A stretch of 64,000 nucleotides of DNA from Bacteroidota bacterium (GCA_016715505.1 JADJZY010000008.1:66400-130399), one strand, 5' to 3'; positions 46,506 through 56,536 are shown, counted from the stretch's first letter. Notes: a model not told the origin generated them from the letters alone. A program made the numbers and translations.

Positions 46506-47179
46506 ATGAAAAACGCCCTAATCGCTGTTGGTTTACTACTTGGTATTCTCAATTTGGAGTCCTGTTCTCTGGCCCTTAAAAGAGCAGATAACCTTTATGC
46601 TGATGTGCAGAAAGAACGATATACCTATGATGCCATCATTGTACCAGGCGTACCTCTTCAACAAGGTTTATGGGATTCTGTGATGAAAGCCCGCGTACTT
46701 TGGGCCGTGCATTTATATCAAACAAAGGTCACCAAAAATATCATCTTCTCCGGTGGGGCCGTTTACACCCCTTATTACGAAGCGGTTGCAATGGGTTTGT
46801 ATGCCCAAAAATGGGTGTCCCGGCTAAGCATATTTATTATGATACCTTGGCAGAACATAGTACTGAGAATGTATATTTCTCTTATTTAATGGCACGTAAG
46901 CTTGGATTTAAAAAACTGGCATTGGCCACAGATCCTTTTCAGAGTGTGATGTTGAAGGCCTATACTAGAAGGCGCTTCCGCTCCCACATTCAGCATATTC
47001 CGGTAATATTTGATATCATTAAAGGCATGAACAAAGACAATCTGGTCATTGACCCTGCATTGGCATACCGACCAGGATTCGTATCAATTACGGAAAAAGA
47101 AAGTTTTGGCAAACGGTTGATGGGAACTATGGGCAAACAGGTATATTACGGACCTGATAAACGTTTGGGGAAATTATAA
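46506..47179 (+). CDS. DUF218 (YdcF/SanA-like) lipoprotein (one-base frameshift)
   Basis: About 224 residues when joined. The signal MKNALIAVGLLLGILNLESC ends in a lipobox Cys. The DUF218 core reads YDAIIVPGVP, ARVLWAVHLYQT, IIFSGGAVYTPYYEAVAMGLYAQK, then the frame breaks in the five-A run at 46807-46811; one more A gives KMGVPAKHIYYDTLAEHSTENVYFS, the conserved late part with the Thr/Glu/Asn cluster. The family has a Rossmann-like fold, is membrane-anchored and is linked to envelope integrity and vancomycin sensitivity in enterobacteria. The role here is unknown. Confidence 0.82.
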
Positions 47180-47263
47180 GACAATGAACTGAAGTTGCAA
47201 TTGAACGATTAATACCCAATAATCGGTAAAACTGAGCTCTCACGATACATAAAATCACATCAT

Positions 47264-47298
47264 AAAAAAAGGCTTTCCATTTCGAAAGCCTTTTTTTT
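47264..47298. terminator. Bidirectional terminator
   Basis: A run of A, then GGCTTT and AAAGCC as perfect stem arms with an 8-base loop, then eight T. It separates the convergent DUF218 and EGF-lipoprotein genes and would work on both strands. Confidence 0.88.
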
Positions 47299-47317
47299 GA
47301 TTATAAAATCTGATTAA

Positions 47318-47857
47318 TTATTTGCTCCACAAAGAAGGACCAGCACCGCCACTACCATATTCGTTTATTTGACCCAAACTATTGGTCACTTTATAATAAA
47401 CATACATATTAGCATGTTGATAATAATGCTGATTCAAACTCGTTGTTTCATAGATTGTTGCCCAACCTTCTACTTTACTGCCATTGCTGAAAGTTTGAAC
47501 CGGAATCGTGAGCGTATCTTTATAACAAACCCCAACAACATCTTCTGTAAAGTTATTTTGGAAGTTTTTAATCACCACTTCATTAATTTTAGCCCCACTT
47601 TCAATGCTGATGGTATACTGAGCTGCTCCGGAAATAGTCCCATCTTCATTCACATTCCAAATGCCCTTGAATTTATCGCGTGTAATGGTTTCGCAATGTT
47701 CGCCTTCATAGCCGATTTGACAAATACATGCCCCATCTTTACAAGTTCCGCTGTAAGCGCAGGTGACGTTTTTACATTTGTCAGGTTTACAGGATGAATA
47801 AACCATCGCAACAAATAATGTGAGTGTAGAAAGTGCTGTGATTACTATATTTTTCAT
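47318..47857 (-). CDS. EGF-like-domain lipoprotein (paralog of 30885-31427)
   Basis: 179 residues. The signal ends in MVYSSC, with the lipidated Cys near residue 23. A six-cysteine EGF-like repeat follows (CKNVTCAYSGTCKDGACIC and GYEGEHC), then DKFKGIWNVNE and a beta-rich domain of about 110 residues with QYTISIESGAKINEVVIKNF and VCYKDTLTIPVQTF. Architecture and length match the other EGF lipoprotein in this window, although identity in the second half is low. The end GSGGAGPSLWSK is low-complexity. A surface location is inferred from lipidation. Confidence 0.75.
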   Translation of the reverse strand: MKNIVITALSTLTLFVAMVYSSCKPDKCKNVTCAYSGTCKDGACICQIGYEGEHCETITRDKFKGIWNVNEDGTISGAAQYTISIESGAKINEVVIKNFQNNFTEDVVGVCYKDTLTIPVQTFSNGSKVEGWATIYETTSLNQHYYQHANMYVYYKVTNSLGQINEYGSGGAGPSLWSK

Positions 47858-47910
47858 TGTCGTACGTATCGTTCTATTGGGTAAATATATAAAAAAAATC
47901 TTTTTAAGTC

Positions 47911-50332
47911 CTATTTTGCCATAAATCTCTTGAGCAAACTAATTCCAAAGCCAAGTACCATTAAGACGGTTCCTATCCATAAAACGTTAATAAAAGGAAA
48001 CTTGATCGCCTTCATAATGATATAGTCATCCATGGCAGAAGGTTGTTTGTATTCGATTTTCGCAGCATTTTCCTCTGGGAGAATTTTTACCAACCTCGAC
48101 ATCAGCCCGCTTTCAGCAAGCGTATCTGTAATTGAACGCTCCAATCTGTCCCGAATGATGTACACCGGATTAGACTTTCGCATTTTCCCCTCCAGATTAT
48201 ACACTTCCAATTCAGCAGCCACAGATATATCACCTGTTTGAGCCTGATAGTTTTTATTTTCAAATTGGGTATTAAATCCCCTGAAAATCATAAATCCATT
48301 GTTTAGGAAAATGCTATCCCCCGGACGAACTGTTTTGGTTTTAAATTGATTGGTATCCTGCATTTTGGATTTATCCACCGTGGAGGTCACATAGGTAAAT
48401 ATATCATGCGACCAATAATGACGGGTATCCGGACTGGAAATCAATCCCATTTTTGGATTAATTTGGGCATTGGGACTTAAAATAAACTCTTCCACAACAC
48501 GTCCGGTATCGTTTTCTCTTTTTTGATATCTGACATGATAAAAATGATCAGGTCCAATCACGGTATCCCCCAAATAGGTGAGCGAGTAGCCCCCCATGCC
48601 GACCGGAATATTTCGGAATAATAAAACATTCTCCCGACTCTCTTTCTTATTCTCTGCTGCATTTTCCTTTCCCATATCAAAATCAACACCCAGGCGATTA
48701 ATAGAAATCACTTCCTTAGTATAACTGGACAACAGCACACCAACCATCATCAAACCGAAACCCAAGTGAGCCGTTGTTCCTCCCCACTTAATGAATTTAG
48801 GCCCAATGGTTCCAATCATATAAAATAAATTGGCGACTACACTGAAACTCGCAGCAACCAGAAAAATAACAATCGGCACTGACCTCAAATCCTGTGAATA
48901 GGCTATCCCAAAGGAGATGATCAATGAAAGAATAAAAGGTGGTAATATTTTTTTGATGAAGGCCTTTACACTTGTCTGCTTAAATTTTAAATAGTAAATC
49001 GTAGCGGTCAGAAGCATAATCAATAACGTAATCCAAATTTGAATCTTGTTATAATGCATGATTGGATCGGTAATAGCGAGTTTGGTGCCAAACATTTTAT
49101 TCCATACTGGCATGGATGTGGTATATGTAATTTGTACAACCGATATCATCAAAATGAGCGCTCCAATAAACATCCAAAATTCACGTGAGGCCAAGGCTTC
49201 CTCTTCTTTCACCCGGTCGGGAATTTGTTTATACCTTTTGAAAAACAAAAACAATCCCAACAACAGGAAAGAAAAAATAAAAATTAAAAGATGATAAAAC
49301 AGGGATTCACCTTCACCGGTAAACGCATGCACGGAGGTTTCACCCAAAATGCCGGTTCGCGTTAAAAAGGTAGAATAAAGGACCAGAATAAATGAGAAAA
49401 TAAAAAAGATAAAGGTGGACTTTAAAGAGAAACCCGTGGCTTTGAAAATGATGGTGGTGTGCAGCCCTGCAACCATCACCAACCAGGGAACCAGGGATGC
49501 ATTTTCAACCGGATCCCAGGCCCAGTAACCACCGAAATTCAAACTTTCGTAAGCCCATGCGCCTCCCATCATAATTCCACATCCCAATACCATTCCTGAA
49601 AGCAAACTCCAACGTAATAAAGGTGTTTGAATAACATCGTAACGATTATTCCATAGTGCAGCCACTGAATAGGCAAACGGAAACAAAGTAGCAGAAAAAC
49701 CCAAAAACAAGATCGGTGGATGAATCACCATCCAATAATTTTGCAACAAAGGATTTAATCCATTCCCATCCTGAATCATATCCAGATAATTGGGTTGTTG
49801 GAAGATGGGTGCATTCCACATCTGATCACGCAACAGCATGAAAGGTGTAGCTCCAATGCGAATATCCCCAAAATGAATCCCTAACAACGTGCTGGCTAAA
49901 AACACCTGTACCAGTGCAACAATAGCCATCACAGGTGCTTCCAGGGGATTGTTTTTTCGGGTTACAAAAAATGCCAATACAGCATGCCAGATTGTCCAAA
50001 GCAAAAAACTTCCCTCTTGTCCTTCCCAGAAACAAGAAAGCAAATATTTGAATGGAAGTGCTTTACTGGAATGTGCCCAAACGTAATGGTATTCAAATAG
50101 TGATTAAAATTAAGTAGAAAAGAATCGAAAAAATAGCAAAAACGGAGAATGCATGGGTGCGGAAAAAAGTTCTGCCAATGCTTCGCCAAGACAATGCTTG
50201 AATCTCATCCCGGCTATTGGTTGACAAAAAATAAGCCATGGCTGAAAACAGACTGGCAACAAAGGATAGGATGACAAAAAATTGACCGAGCTGACCCGGC
50301 AATAGATGCTCGTTTAAAAAGGTGGATTCCAA
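47911..50332 (-). CDS. ccmF: Cytochrome c maturation protein CcmF (frameshift near 5' end)
   Basis: About 806 residues when joined. The ATG at 50332 starts MESTFLNEHLLPGQLGQFFV and four helices follow before the frame breaks near 50094: as written it stops after LILITI, but one base over it reads FEYHYVWAHSSKALPFKYLLSCFWEGQEGSFLLW, the normal CcmF sequence. The WWD-type haem-handling motif is GGYWAWDPVENASLVPWL and many transmembrane helices follow, with a periplasmic domain before the last. CcmF attaches haem to apocytochromes with CcmH. It lies 38 bp after ccmE. This break needs one base removed or two added. Confidence 0.9.
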
Positions 50333-50370
50333 AAGTTTGTGGGGTGTTTTAAGTGATTCAGATCAATCGA

Positions 50371-50772
50371 CTATGATGAAGTTTTACCAACAGCAACCTG
50401 ATCATTTTTGTATTTTGAAGGACATTTCATCAGGATATTGGAACACTTAAAGGTGCCGTTCTCCATTTTGCCGGTCATGGTCAGTTTTTCGCTGCGTTCA
50501 AAATCCTGTGGTTTCGGTCCGGAAAACTCAACTTTACACATTTGTCCACTTTCATCTTTGGCATAAAAGGTAAATCGATTGGGATCGGTAATAGGATCAT
50601 AATGCATGGGATGCGATACAGTATCCAATTTGCCTATTACCTGAAATTCCTTATTTGGCTTTTCCTGAGCGCTTGCAAATGTTTCATAACTACTAAAGTC
50701 GCCAACCATACTAACAATGGCCGCCAATGCTCCCGCAATGAGCACCAAAGCAAGAATATTCGATTTTTTCAT
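50371..50772 (-). CDS. ccmE: Haem chaperone CcmE with C-x3-Y motif
   Basis: 133 residues. An N-terminal membrane anchor (ILALVLIAGALAAIVSMV) is followed by the OB-fold beta-barrel (FQVIGKLD, FTFYAKDESGQMCKVEFSG, KLTMTGKMENGTFKCSNILMKC). In the classic protein haem attaches to the His of H-x3-Y; here the position reads CPSKY, C117 and Y121, the variant known from archaea and some sulfate reducers. CcmE carries haem from CcmABCD to CcmF, which follows 38 bp later. No ccmABC genes are visible next to it. The di-haem peroxidase at 4907 would be a client. Confidence 0.88.
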   Translation of the reverse strand: MKKSNILALVLIAGALAAIVSMVGDFSSYETFASAQEKPNKEFQVIGKLDTVSHPMHYDPITDPNRFTFYAKDESGQMCKVEFSGPKPQDFERSEKLTMTGKMENGTFKCSNILMKCPSKYKNDQVAVGKTSS

Positions 50773-50905
50773 ATTTGTACAATCACTTTTTTTTTGAAGA
50801 GCAATGTCTTTATTTCAAACACGGATCCAAACAAAAAGGCACGCTATGTTTTCGGACTATTTGGGCGATTTATAAAACCAACACAGAATGCCTTATTCGG
50901 ATGTG

Positions 50906-50913
50906 CAAATTTA
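50906..50913 (-). promoter_or_regulatory. Possible -7 box for ccmE-ccmF
   Basis: TAAATTTG on the minus strand, exact TAnnTTTG match, but 133 bp before the ccmE ATG, so the link is weaker than for the other boxes. Confidence 0.3.
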
Positions 50914-50939
50914 CATCAGGATTGTGGAACCCACTTGTC

Positions 50940-51603
50940 ATTTCAATGATAATTGTTCAGAAAAAGTGATGATGCATCACCTTTCATTTCCAGAAGGAAA
51001 TACTTTTTAAAGGAACCTTAATTAGCAAGATAAAAAAAAGTCCAATAAGAACAGATAACCAAAAAACAGAAAATAAGCCACGGCAAGCCCAACAAAAACA
51101 GGGGCAAACATAAACCATAGAAAATATGCCAGAATAATAGGCCGAACGACAAAAAAAAGAGTTATAGAAGGACAAAGCAAATAAAGAAGAGGAAGATTTT
51201 TAGCTTATTAGGAATAAGCAGCCAACAAACACAAGTCAAAAGCATTTAAACATAAGGTAACATAAGAAATTAATTGTTGATGCACAGCCCCCAAAAAACA
51301 CAAACAAAACAAATAAACGGCAGTAAAGGTCAAAACACAAAACAGCAACTAAAGAATCTCTACCAAAAGCAAACACTACACAAAATAAAAAAACAAAAAG
51401 TAAGAAAAAAGGAAAAAGTACAGAATATTAATAACAAAAGACAAAAATTTTCAAGATACCTACTAACTAAAAGGGAAGCCCAAAACTCATTTACAAAAAG
51501 AACAAGAAATATAAAGAAACAAATTTTACTTAATTTATTTAATTACCATTTTGAAACTATCAAGAAGATCTACAAAATTTTCATTTCTTTCAATTAAATA
51601 AAA
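50940..51603. other. Extremely A-rich, T-poor non-coding stretch
   Basis: By hand count over 51061-51480 the plus strand is about 55% A and 14% T (51061-51180: about 8% T), unlike any other intergenic region here. No recognised protein is encoded: the lysine-rich frame at 51274-51597 and short minus-strand hydrophobic frames are what such DNA gives by chance. On the minus strand, which carries the C25 peptidase upstream, it would be a U-rich 3' region of over 600 bases. No tandem repeat unit was found. Confidence 0.6.
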
Positions 51604-53892
51604 TTATTGACGAATCACCTTTCGGCTAAATTTACCCTCCTTGGTATGCACCAATAGTTGATATACTCCAGCCGGAACTGCACGCAAATCAAGTTGTGTG
51701 GCACCATCGTTTTGTTGAATAAGCAAGCGTCCCGTTAAATCCATGAGCTGGACTTGATGAATGGATATATTTTCAGGCAAACGAATTTGAAGATAATCAT
51801 GCGCCGGATTCGGGTAAATCTGCATCAGGTTTTCTTCAAAATCATTCACAGCGGTTGGTGCATTGATCACCACCGCATATCCGAAATAAGGGGTATAGTT
51901 TTGTTTAGTTCCCGTAATCCAAACTGTATCACCAATCGTATTAAAGGCCGGCAAACCGGTGAAAGTTGCCAGAGTTGATGTGACTTCTTTACTGGCTAGA
52001 AATTTTCCCTGATAATATAAACCAATTTGAGTTCCATCAACCTGACTTGCCACAACAAACGATGTGGAGCCGATTCCGATTTCCGTGTGGTGATTACAAA
52101 TTAATTGACCTTCGTGTGCTGTTTTTACAACAAGTGTTGGATCACCAAAAACGGTCCAGGTATCCGTGATTTCGTTTCCTCCATCAGGATTTGAGGCGGT
52201 ATTATAATGTTCGTTTACACTCAGGCAACCATTTACAGCTAAAGAACCAAAAGTGGTCTTTTTATTCCCCGGTCTTGCACCCCGCAAAATACCATTCATT
52301 TCATCTTGCCCTTGCATAGGTGGATCCCAACTCTGATTAATTGTACTCATTAAAACGGCGATTGCTCCGGTGGGTAAATTCGCGGAGTTTCTGGCCCTTA
52401 AAAATGCTTCAGCCAAACAAGTGTTTGAAACAAAATCTCCATTCACGCATGCGGTTGAAAAAATAAATGGCCAATTCCCTTGCGTATTGGTCAAATTAGG
52501 AATATCATTTTCGCCAAAACCTGAAGTACTAAAGGCACCAACACTGCCATGACCGCAATAATTCATCATGCCTATTCCACTGTTAAATGCATTGGTGACC
52601 GCATAAATCGACGGGGAGCCCAAACTATCCAAACCTCCCTGATCTCCATCAAAAAACTCAAACTTTTGGGTATAGGAATATTGGTTGATATTACTGTCAC
52701 AAATGTCACGGATATGCTCATGATCATACTCCCAATCATCGCCGGGACCTTGATTACTGGCCATGCCAATTTGTTTGCTAAACCAATTCCCCATTGTATT
52801 CGGCGACTTTTCATAAGCTAAAGTTCGTTGTACCATCACCCGAATATCATCAACTGTTTCACCTGAAAATCGACCAACAATAAATTCAGGATTATGATCA
52901 TTGCCACTTTGATAGGCGTAGGCATTATCCGATGGGCCCAGTATATCCGGGTATTGCGACCAGCTTGCATTTCGGGTGGGAATATTTGGATGATCTCCTA
53001 CAATTAATAAATACGTTATTTGTTTTTCAGCATAAAATGAACTTACCAGATTCAAAACAGTTGGTTCAAAAACACCACCCGTCAAGGTATCTGTATTCAC
53101 CAGAAAAGTTTGAATCCCTTTCATTTCCTTCCATCGGATAAACGGCTCGATTTCATTCAGATAAGAAGCAGGACACAACACCAGCATGCTCCCTTCCTCG
53201 GTCATAGGTGAATAAAGGGGTTTATTCATGCCATAATTTAAAAACAAGTTGGTGTAAATATTGTCAAATTCACGAACAACAACTTCCGGGTTTCTGAATT
53301 GTGGAAAAGGATTTTCAGACGGCCCATCTACATACGATACCTTCAACTTTATGTGATGATAAACTCTTAAGACTTTGCGCACCGGATTGTATTGAACCGA
53401 TTGAATATGGATAGTCTGACCACGATAATCTCTTAATATGAATGGCGTTTGTGCCACAGCTTGCATGGATGGATAAAATGCATCTTTCTGATAAACCTCT
53501 GAAAAAACATAAGGTATTTCTGAAGGCTTTTGAGTTCGATTCAGATTCCCTTTTGAAGGAGCAATCATCACACCCTGATAATCGGTATAGCTGGCTGATT
53601 CAATGCTGAGTTGGGTTTGTTTATCTGCGGGAATAATTAAGGAAAATGAGAGTTTAGGCAAATCAGGTGCCCCTTTTTCCAATAATGCCGTTCCCTGATC
53701 AATACTTATTCCTGATGCCCAACCCAAAGGTGTAAATACAGCATGTTGTTTGAGCCCGCCTGTCTGAATATCTATGATTGCTTCTTGACTGGTTTCACTG
53801 AGCATTTGTATCGTTGATTGCTTCAGGGCTTGAGCCTGAATCATCGAATTTCCGAACAGGACAAGGAGGATGGTCAGAATATGTTTAAACAT
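51604..53892 (-). CDS. Gingipain-type C25 cysteine peptidase with T9SS tail
   Basis: 762 residues. The signal peptide ends at MIQAQ. A propeptide-like beta domain runs to about residue 220 (YPSMQAVAQTPFILRDYRGQ, YNPVRKVLRVYHHIKLKVSY). The C25 catalytic domain follows: YLLIVGDHPNIP, FIVGRFSGETVDDI, catalytic His in MMNYCGHGSVGAF (about residue 445) and catalytic Cys in FSTACVNGDF (about 481). A gingipain-like Ig domain with FGDPTLVV and a type A sorting domain (QIYPNPAHDYLQI, MDLTGRLL, PAGVYQLLV) finish the protein. It is exported by T9SS. PorU, the T9SS sortase, is a longer relative; the presence of a sorting tail argues for a cargo peptidase instead. Confidence 0.9.
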   Translation of the reverse strand: MFKHILTILLVLFGNSMIQAQALKQSTIQMLSETSQEAIIDIQTGGLKQHAVFTPLGWASGISIDQGTALLEKGAPDLPKLSFSLIIPADKQTQLSIESASYTDYQGVMIAPSKGNLNRTQKPSEIPYVFSEVYQKDAFYPSMQAVAQTPFILRDYRGQTIHIQSVQYNPVRKVLRVYHHIKLKVSYVDGPSENPFPQFRNPEVVVREFDNIYTNLFLNYGMNKPLYSPMTEEGSMLVLCPASYLNEIEPFIRWKEMKGIQTFLVNTDTLTGGVFEPTVLNLVSSFYAEKQITYLLIVGDHPNIPTRNASWSQYPDILGPSDNAYAYQSGNDHNPEFIVGRFSGETVDDIRVMVQRTLAYEKSPNTMGNWFSKQIGMASNQGPGDDWEYDHEHIRDICDSNINQYSYTQKFEFFDGDQGGLDSLGSPSIYAVTNAFNSGIGMMNYCGHGSVGAFSTSGFGENDIPNLTNTQGNWPFIFSTACVNGDFVSNTCLAEAFLRARNSANLPTGAIAVLMSTINQSWDPPMQGQDEMNGILRGARPGNKKTTFGSLAVNGCLSVNEHYNTASNPDGGNEITDTWTVFGDPTLVVKTAHEGQLICNHHTEIGIGSTSFVVASQVDGTQIGLYYQGKFLASKEVTSTLATFTGLPAFNTIGDTVWITGTKQNYTPYFGYAVVINAPTAVNDFEENLMQIYPNPAHDYLQIRLPENISIHQVQLMDLTGRLLIQQNDGATQLDLRAVPAGVYQLLVHTKEGKFSRKVIRQ

Positions 53893-54117
53893 AAGTTTGA
53901 AGTTAATATAGTTTCTACTTTTAGGACGATGAATGAGTGCTTAAAATTAGTTTTTTTTCCTCAATACCCGATAAACAGGTCCATTTTTGATGCCAAACCA
54001 GAAAAAACCGGGGCTGAGAAAACTTTTAATCCGACAAAATCTGCAATGACCTAAAATCCAAGGCCTGGCAACTACTTGCGATATTAAAGAATTTAAGCCC
54101 CATTTAAATTTTAATAG

Positions 54118-54147
54118 TTGACTTAAACCCAACGCTTGTTATATTTG
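54118..54147 (+). promoter_or_regulatory. Promoter of the TPP-riboswitch transcript (TTG-N19-TATATTTG)
   Basis: TTG at 54118-54120 and TATATTTG at 54140-54147 are 19 bp apart, the consensus Bacteroidota arrangement. Transcription would start about 15-20 bp before the riboswitch. Confidence 0.7.
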
Positions 54148-54167
54148 CTTCGATTTAAATAAAATCA

Positions 54168-54246
54168 TCACCTCGGGGTGTTCGGAATGACCGATCTGAG
54201 AATATACCCGTGAACCTGGAACAGGTAATGCTGTTTAGGAAAGGTA
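54168..54246 (+). promoter_or_regulatory. TPP (thiamin pyrophosphate) riboswitch
   Basis: The THI-element landmarks occur in order: CGGGGTG (54174-54180), CTGAGA (54196-54201), ACCCGTGAACCTG (54206-54218), CAGGTAATGCTG and TAGGAA (54236-54241). The outer helix P1 is short, ACCT (54170-54173) with AGGT (54242-54245). The element senses thiamin pyrophosphate. It lies 84 bp upstream of a TonB receptor and is followed by a terminator, so control is probably by transcription attenuation. It is the only riboswitch seen. Confidence 0.93.
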
Positions 54247-54282
54247 AGACTGAAATAATCCTTCTTCTTACCGCATTTTTTT
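54243..54282 (+). terminator. Riboswitch-linked intrinsic terminator
   Basis: GGTAAGA (54243-54249) and TCTTACC (54266-54272) form a perfect 7-bp stem, followed by GCA and seven T. Its 5' arm shares GGT with the 3' strand of riboswitch helix P1. Confidence 0.82.
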
Positions 54283-54330
54283 AACCCGTCGAATGGCGTA
54301 AATAGGGCTATTTGGCACAAATGATGTAAA

Positions 54331-56520
54331 ATGAAGAGAATCATGATTTCATTGATTTCGGTACTAAGCTTGTCCGAAATATCTGCACAAACAAACGACA
54401 CCCTGCGCAATATTGAATTGCCGGCAGCGCTGATCCGGGATACCAAACAACAACCGCCGGATGAAAAAACACCCCGAATTGCGGATAAAAACCTGACAAA
54501 GCGGATTAATCAGGGGCAGGATCTCCCCTTTTTACTGAACAATCTATCATCAGTGGTCGTCAGTTCAGATGCCGGCACAGGTATTGGGTATACCGGTATT
54601 CGTGTTCGGGGATCGGATATCACTCGTATCAACGTAACCATGAATGGAGTACCTGTAAATGACCCGGAAAGTCAGGCCACTTTTTTTGTCAATACCCCTG
54701 ATCTCGCTTCATCTGCCACTCAAATTGAGTTACAAAAAGGAGTCGGTCAATCACGCAATGGCAATGCCAGTTTTGGCGCATCCTTATCCATCAACACGCT
54801 GGATTTGGAATATGAACGCCCATATTTTTCATTCCAAAGCGATTTTGGATCCTTTAATACCTTCAAAAATACCCTCAAAGCCAGTACCGGTTTGATTCAA
54901 CAAAAGTTCATCGCCACCGTGCGAGCTTCCAGCATACTAAGCGATGGATTCATTGATCGTTCTGAATCTGATCTCAAAGCCTTGCAAATTTCCACCAAAT
55001 ATTTGGTTGACAACAACACACAGGTTGTTTTCAATTTTATGCGAGGACGGGAAAAAACCGGACAAGCCTGGAATGGGGTTCCGCAGGACAGTTTGGAAAG
55101 CAACCCGCAATACAACGAATTGGGCATAAAAAGTGATGGTACATTTTACAATAATCAAACCGATAATTACGGGCAAGATTATTATCAATTTTTTATAGAC
55201 CACCGATTAAATAAGCGATGGGCTGTGGGCTCAACATTATTTTATACCAAAGGAAAGGGTTATTATGAAGAATATCGTTTAGGACAATCTTTTTCCAACT
55301 ACGGACTTCCAGATTTTACAAATGGTGCGGATACATTACAGGAAACTGATTTGATACGACAACTTTGGCTTGACAATGATTTTTACGGCGGAAGAATTTA
55401 CACCACCTACATTTCACCCAAATTGGATGCCGGTTTATATCTCAATTATAACCAATACGAAGGCCAACATTTCGGGGATGTGATTTGGGCACAATATGGC
55501 ATTCCTGACCATTATCGATGGTATAATCTGGATGCCTCCAAAAAGGATTTTAATGTTTATGCCATGACGGAAATTCGCCTCGGGAAAGGCCTCACTCTCC
55601 TGGGAGATGTTCAATACCGAAAAGTGAATTATCAATTAAATGGCTTTCGGAATAATCCTGAAATCCGGCATGATTTAGAATGGCAGTTCCTCAATCCAAA
55701 ACTCAGCGTGAATTGGAAACACCAATCCCATCAATTCGCACTCACTGCGGGTCTGGCACAAAAAGAACCGAACAGAGATGATATAGAAGCTGGGGTTTTA
55801 TCACTACCCAAACCGGAAAAATTATATAATACAGAATTGACTTATCGATTCATCCCGAACCGTAAAATGGCTTTTTATGTGAATGCTTATATGATGTATT
55901 ACCGGGATCAGTTGATACTCACCGGAAAAATCAATGATGTCGGTGCTTATACCCGAACCAATGTTCCGGAAAGTGCTCGTATGGGAGTGGAATTTGAAAG
56001 TATTTTCCGTGACGGAACCTGGTTGGAGGGAAGTTTAAACTTCAGTCTTTCCAGCAACAAAATCACTTCATTTACTGAATACATTGATGATTACGATCAG
56101 GGAGGGCAAATCAGCCGAAAGTATGAAGGGACTGACATTGCTTTTTCTCCCGCTTTTGTAGCCGGTGGCAGACTATCCTTTTTCCCAATCCGGCATCTGA
56201 GCAATATGGCATTTCGGCAAAGCTCAGTGGACATTCTACCTAAATTTGTGAGTCGACAGTATTTGGACAATACCCAGCAATTATCGCGTTCTATCGCTCC
56301 ATTTTTGGTGTTCGACCTCATTGCAAATGCACCTTTAAAATTGAAGGAGAAACAAATTTTAACCCTACGTTTCGGGATACAAAATATAGGCAATTTACGC
56401 TATGCCTCGAACGGATATTCGTTTTCTTATTTGTATAATCAAAACCTGATTACCCAAAATTATTTGTACCCGCAAGCAGGTCGTCGATGGACAATCGGCT
56501 TGGGAATAGAACTCCAATAG
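54331..56520 (+). CDS. TonB-dependent receptor, predicted thiamin uptake
   Basis: 729 residues. The signal peptide ends at SEISAQ. The plug domain carries LPFLLNNLSSVVVSSDAGTGIGYTGIRVRG, INVTMNGVPVNDPES and IELQKGVGQSRNGNASFGASLSI, followed by a 22-strand barrel that ends in RRWTIGLGIELQ. There is no CarboxypepD-like domain, unlike the receptor at 36869-39246. The upstream TPP riboswitch is the only clue to the ligand: in Bacteroidota, riboswitch-controlled TonB receptors have been predicted to import thiamin or its phosphates. No inner-membrane thiamin transporter is adjacent. The frame is intact from end to end. Confidence 0.88.
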   Translation: MKRIMISLISVLSLSEISAQTNDTLRNIELPAALIRDTKQQPPDEKTPRIADKNLTKRINQGQDLPFLLNNLSSVVVSSDAGTGIGYTGIRVRGSDITRINVTMNGVPVNDPESQATFFVNTPDLASSATQIELQKGVGQSRNGNASFGASLSINTLDLEYERPYFSFQSDFGSFNTFKNTLKASTGLIQQKFIATVRASSILSDGFIDRSESDLKALQISTKYLVDNNTQVVFNFMRGREKTGQAWNGVPQDSLESNPQYNELGIKSDGTFYNNQTDNYGQDYYQFFIDHRLNKRWAVGSTLFYTKGKGYYEEYRLGQSFSNYGLPDFTNGADTLQETDLIRQLWLDNDFYGGRIYTTYISPKLDAGLYLNYNQYEGQHFGDVIWAQYGIPDHYRWYNLDASKKDFNVYAMTEIRLGKGLTLLGDVQYRKVNYQLNGFRNNPEIRHDLEWQFLNPKLSVNWKHQSHQFALTAGLAQKEPNRDDIEAGVLSLPKPEKLYNTELTYRFIPNRKMAFYVNAYMMYYRDQLILTGKINDVGAYTRTNVPESARMGVEFESIFRDGTWLEGSLNFSLSSNKITSFTEYIDDYDQGGQISRKYEGTDIAFSPAFVAGGRLSFFPIRHLSNMAFRQSSVDILPKFVSRQYLDNTQQLSRSIAPFLVFDLIANAPLKLKEKQILTLRFGIQNIGNLRYASNGYSFSYLYNQNLITQNYLYPQAGRRWTIGLGIELQ

Positions 56521-56536
56521 CAAGTCGGGATTGCCT

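Noticed and set aside
51022..51111. 29-residue hydrophobic minus-strand frame upstream of ccmE as a CcmD
   Set aside because: T-rich DNA gives Phe/Leu-rich frames by chance; the charged tail of CcmD is missing.
51274..51597. Lysine-rich 107-residue reading frame in the A-rich stretch
   Set aside because: Its composition is simply what A-rich DNA encodes; there is no ribosome site, domain or codon pattern like the neighbours.
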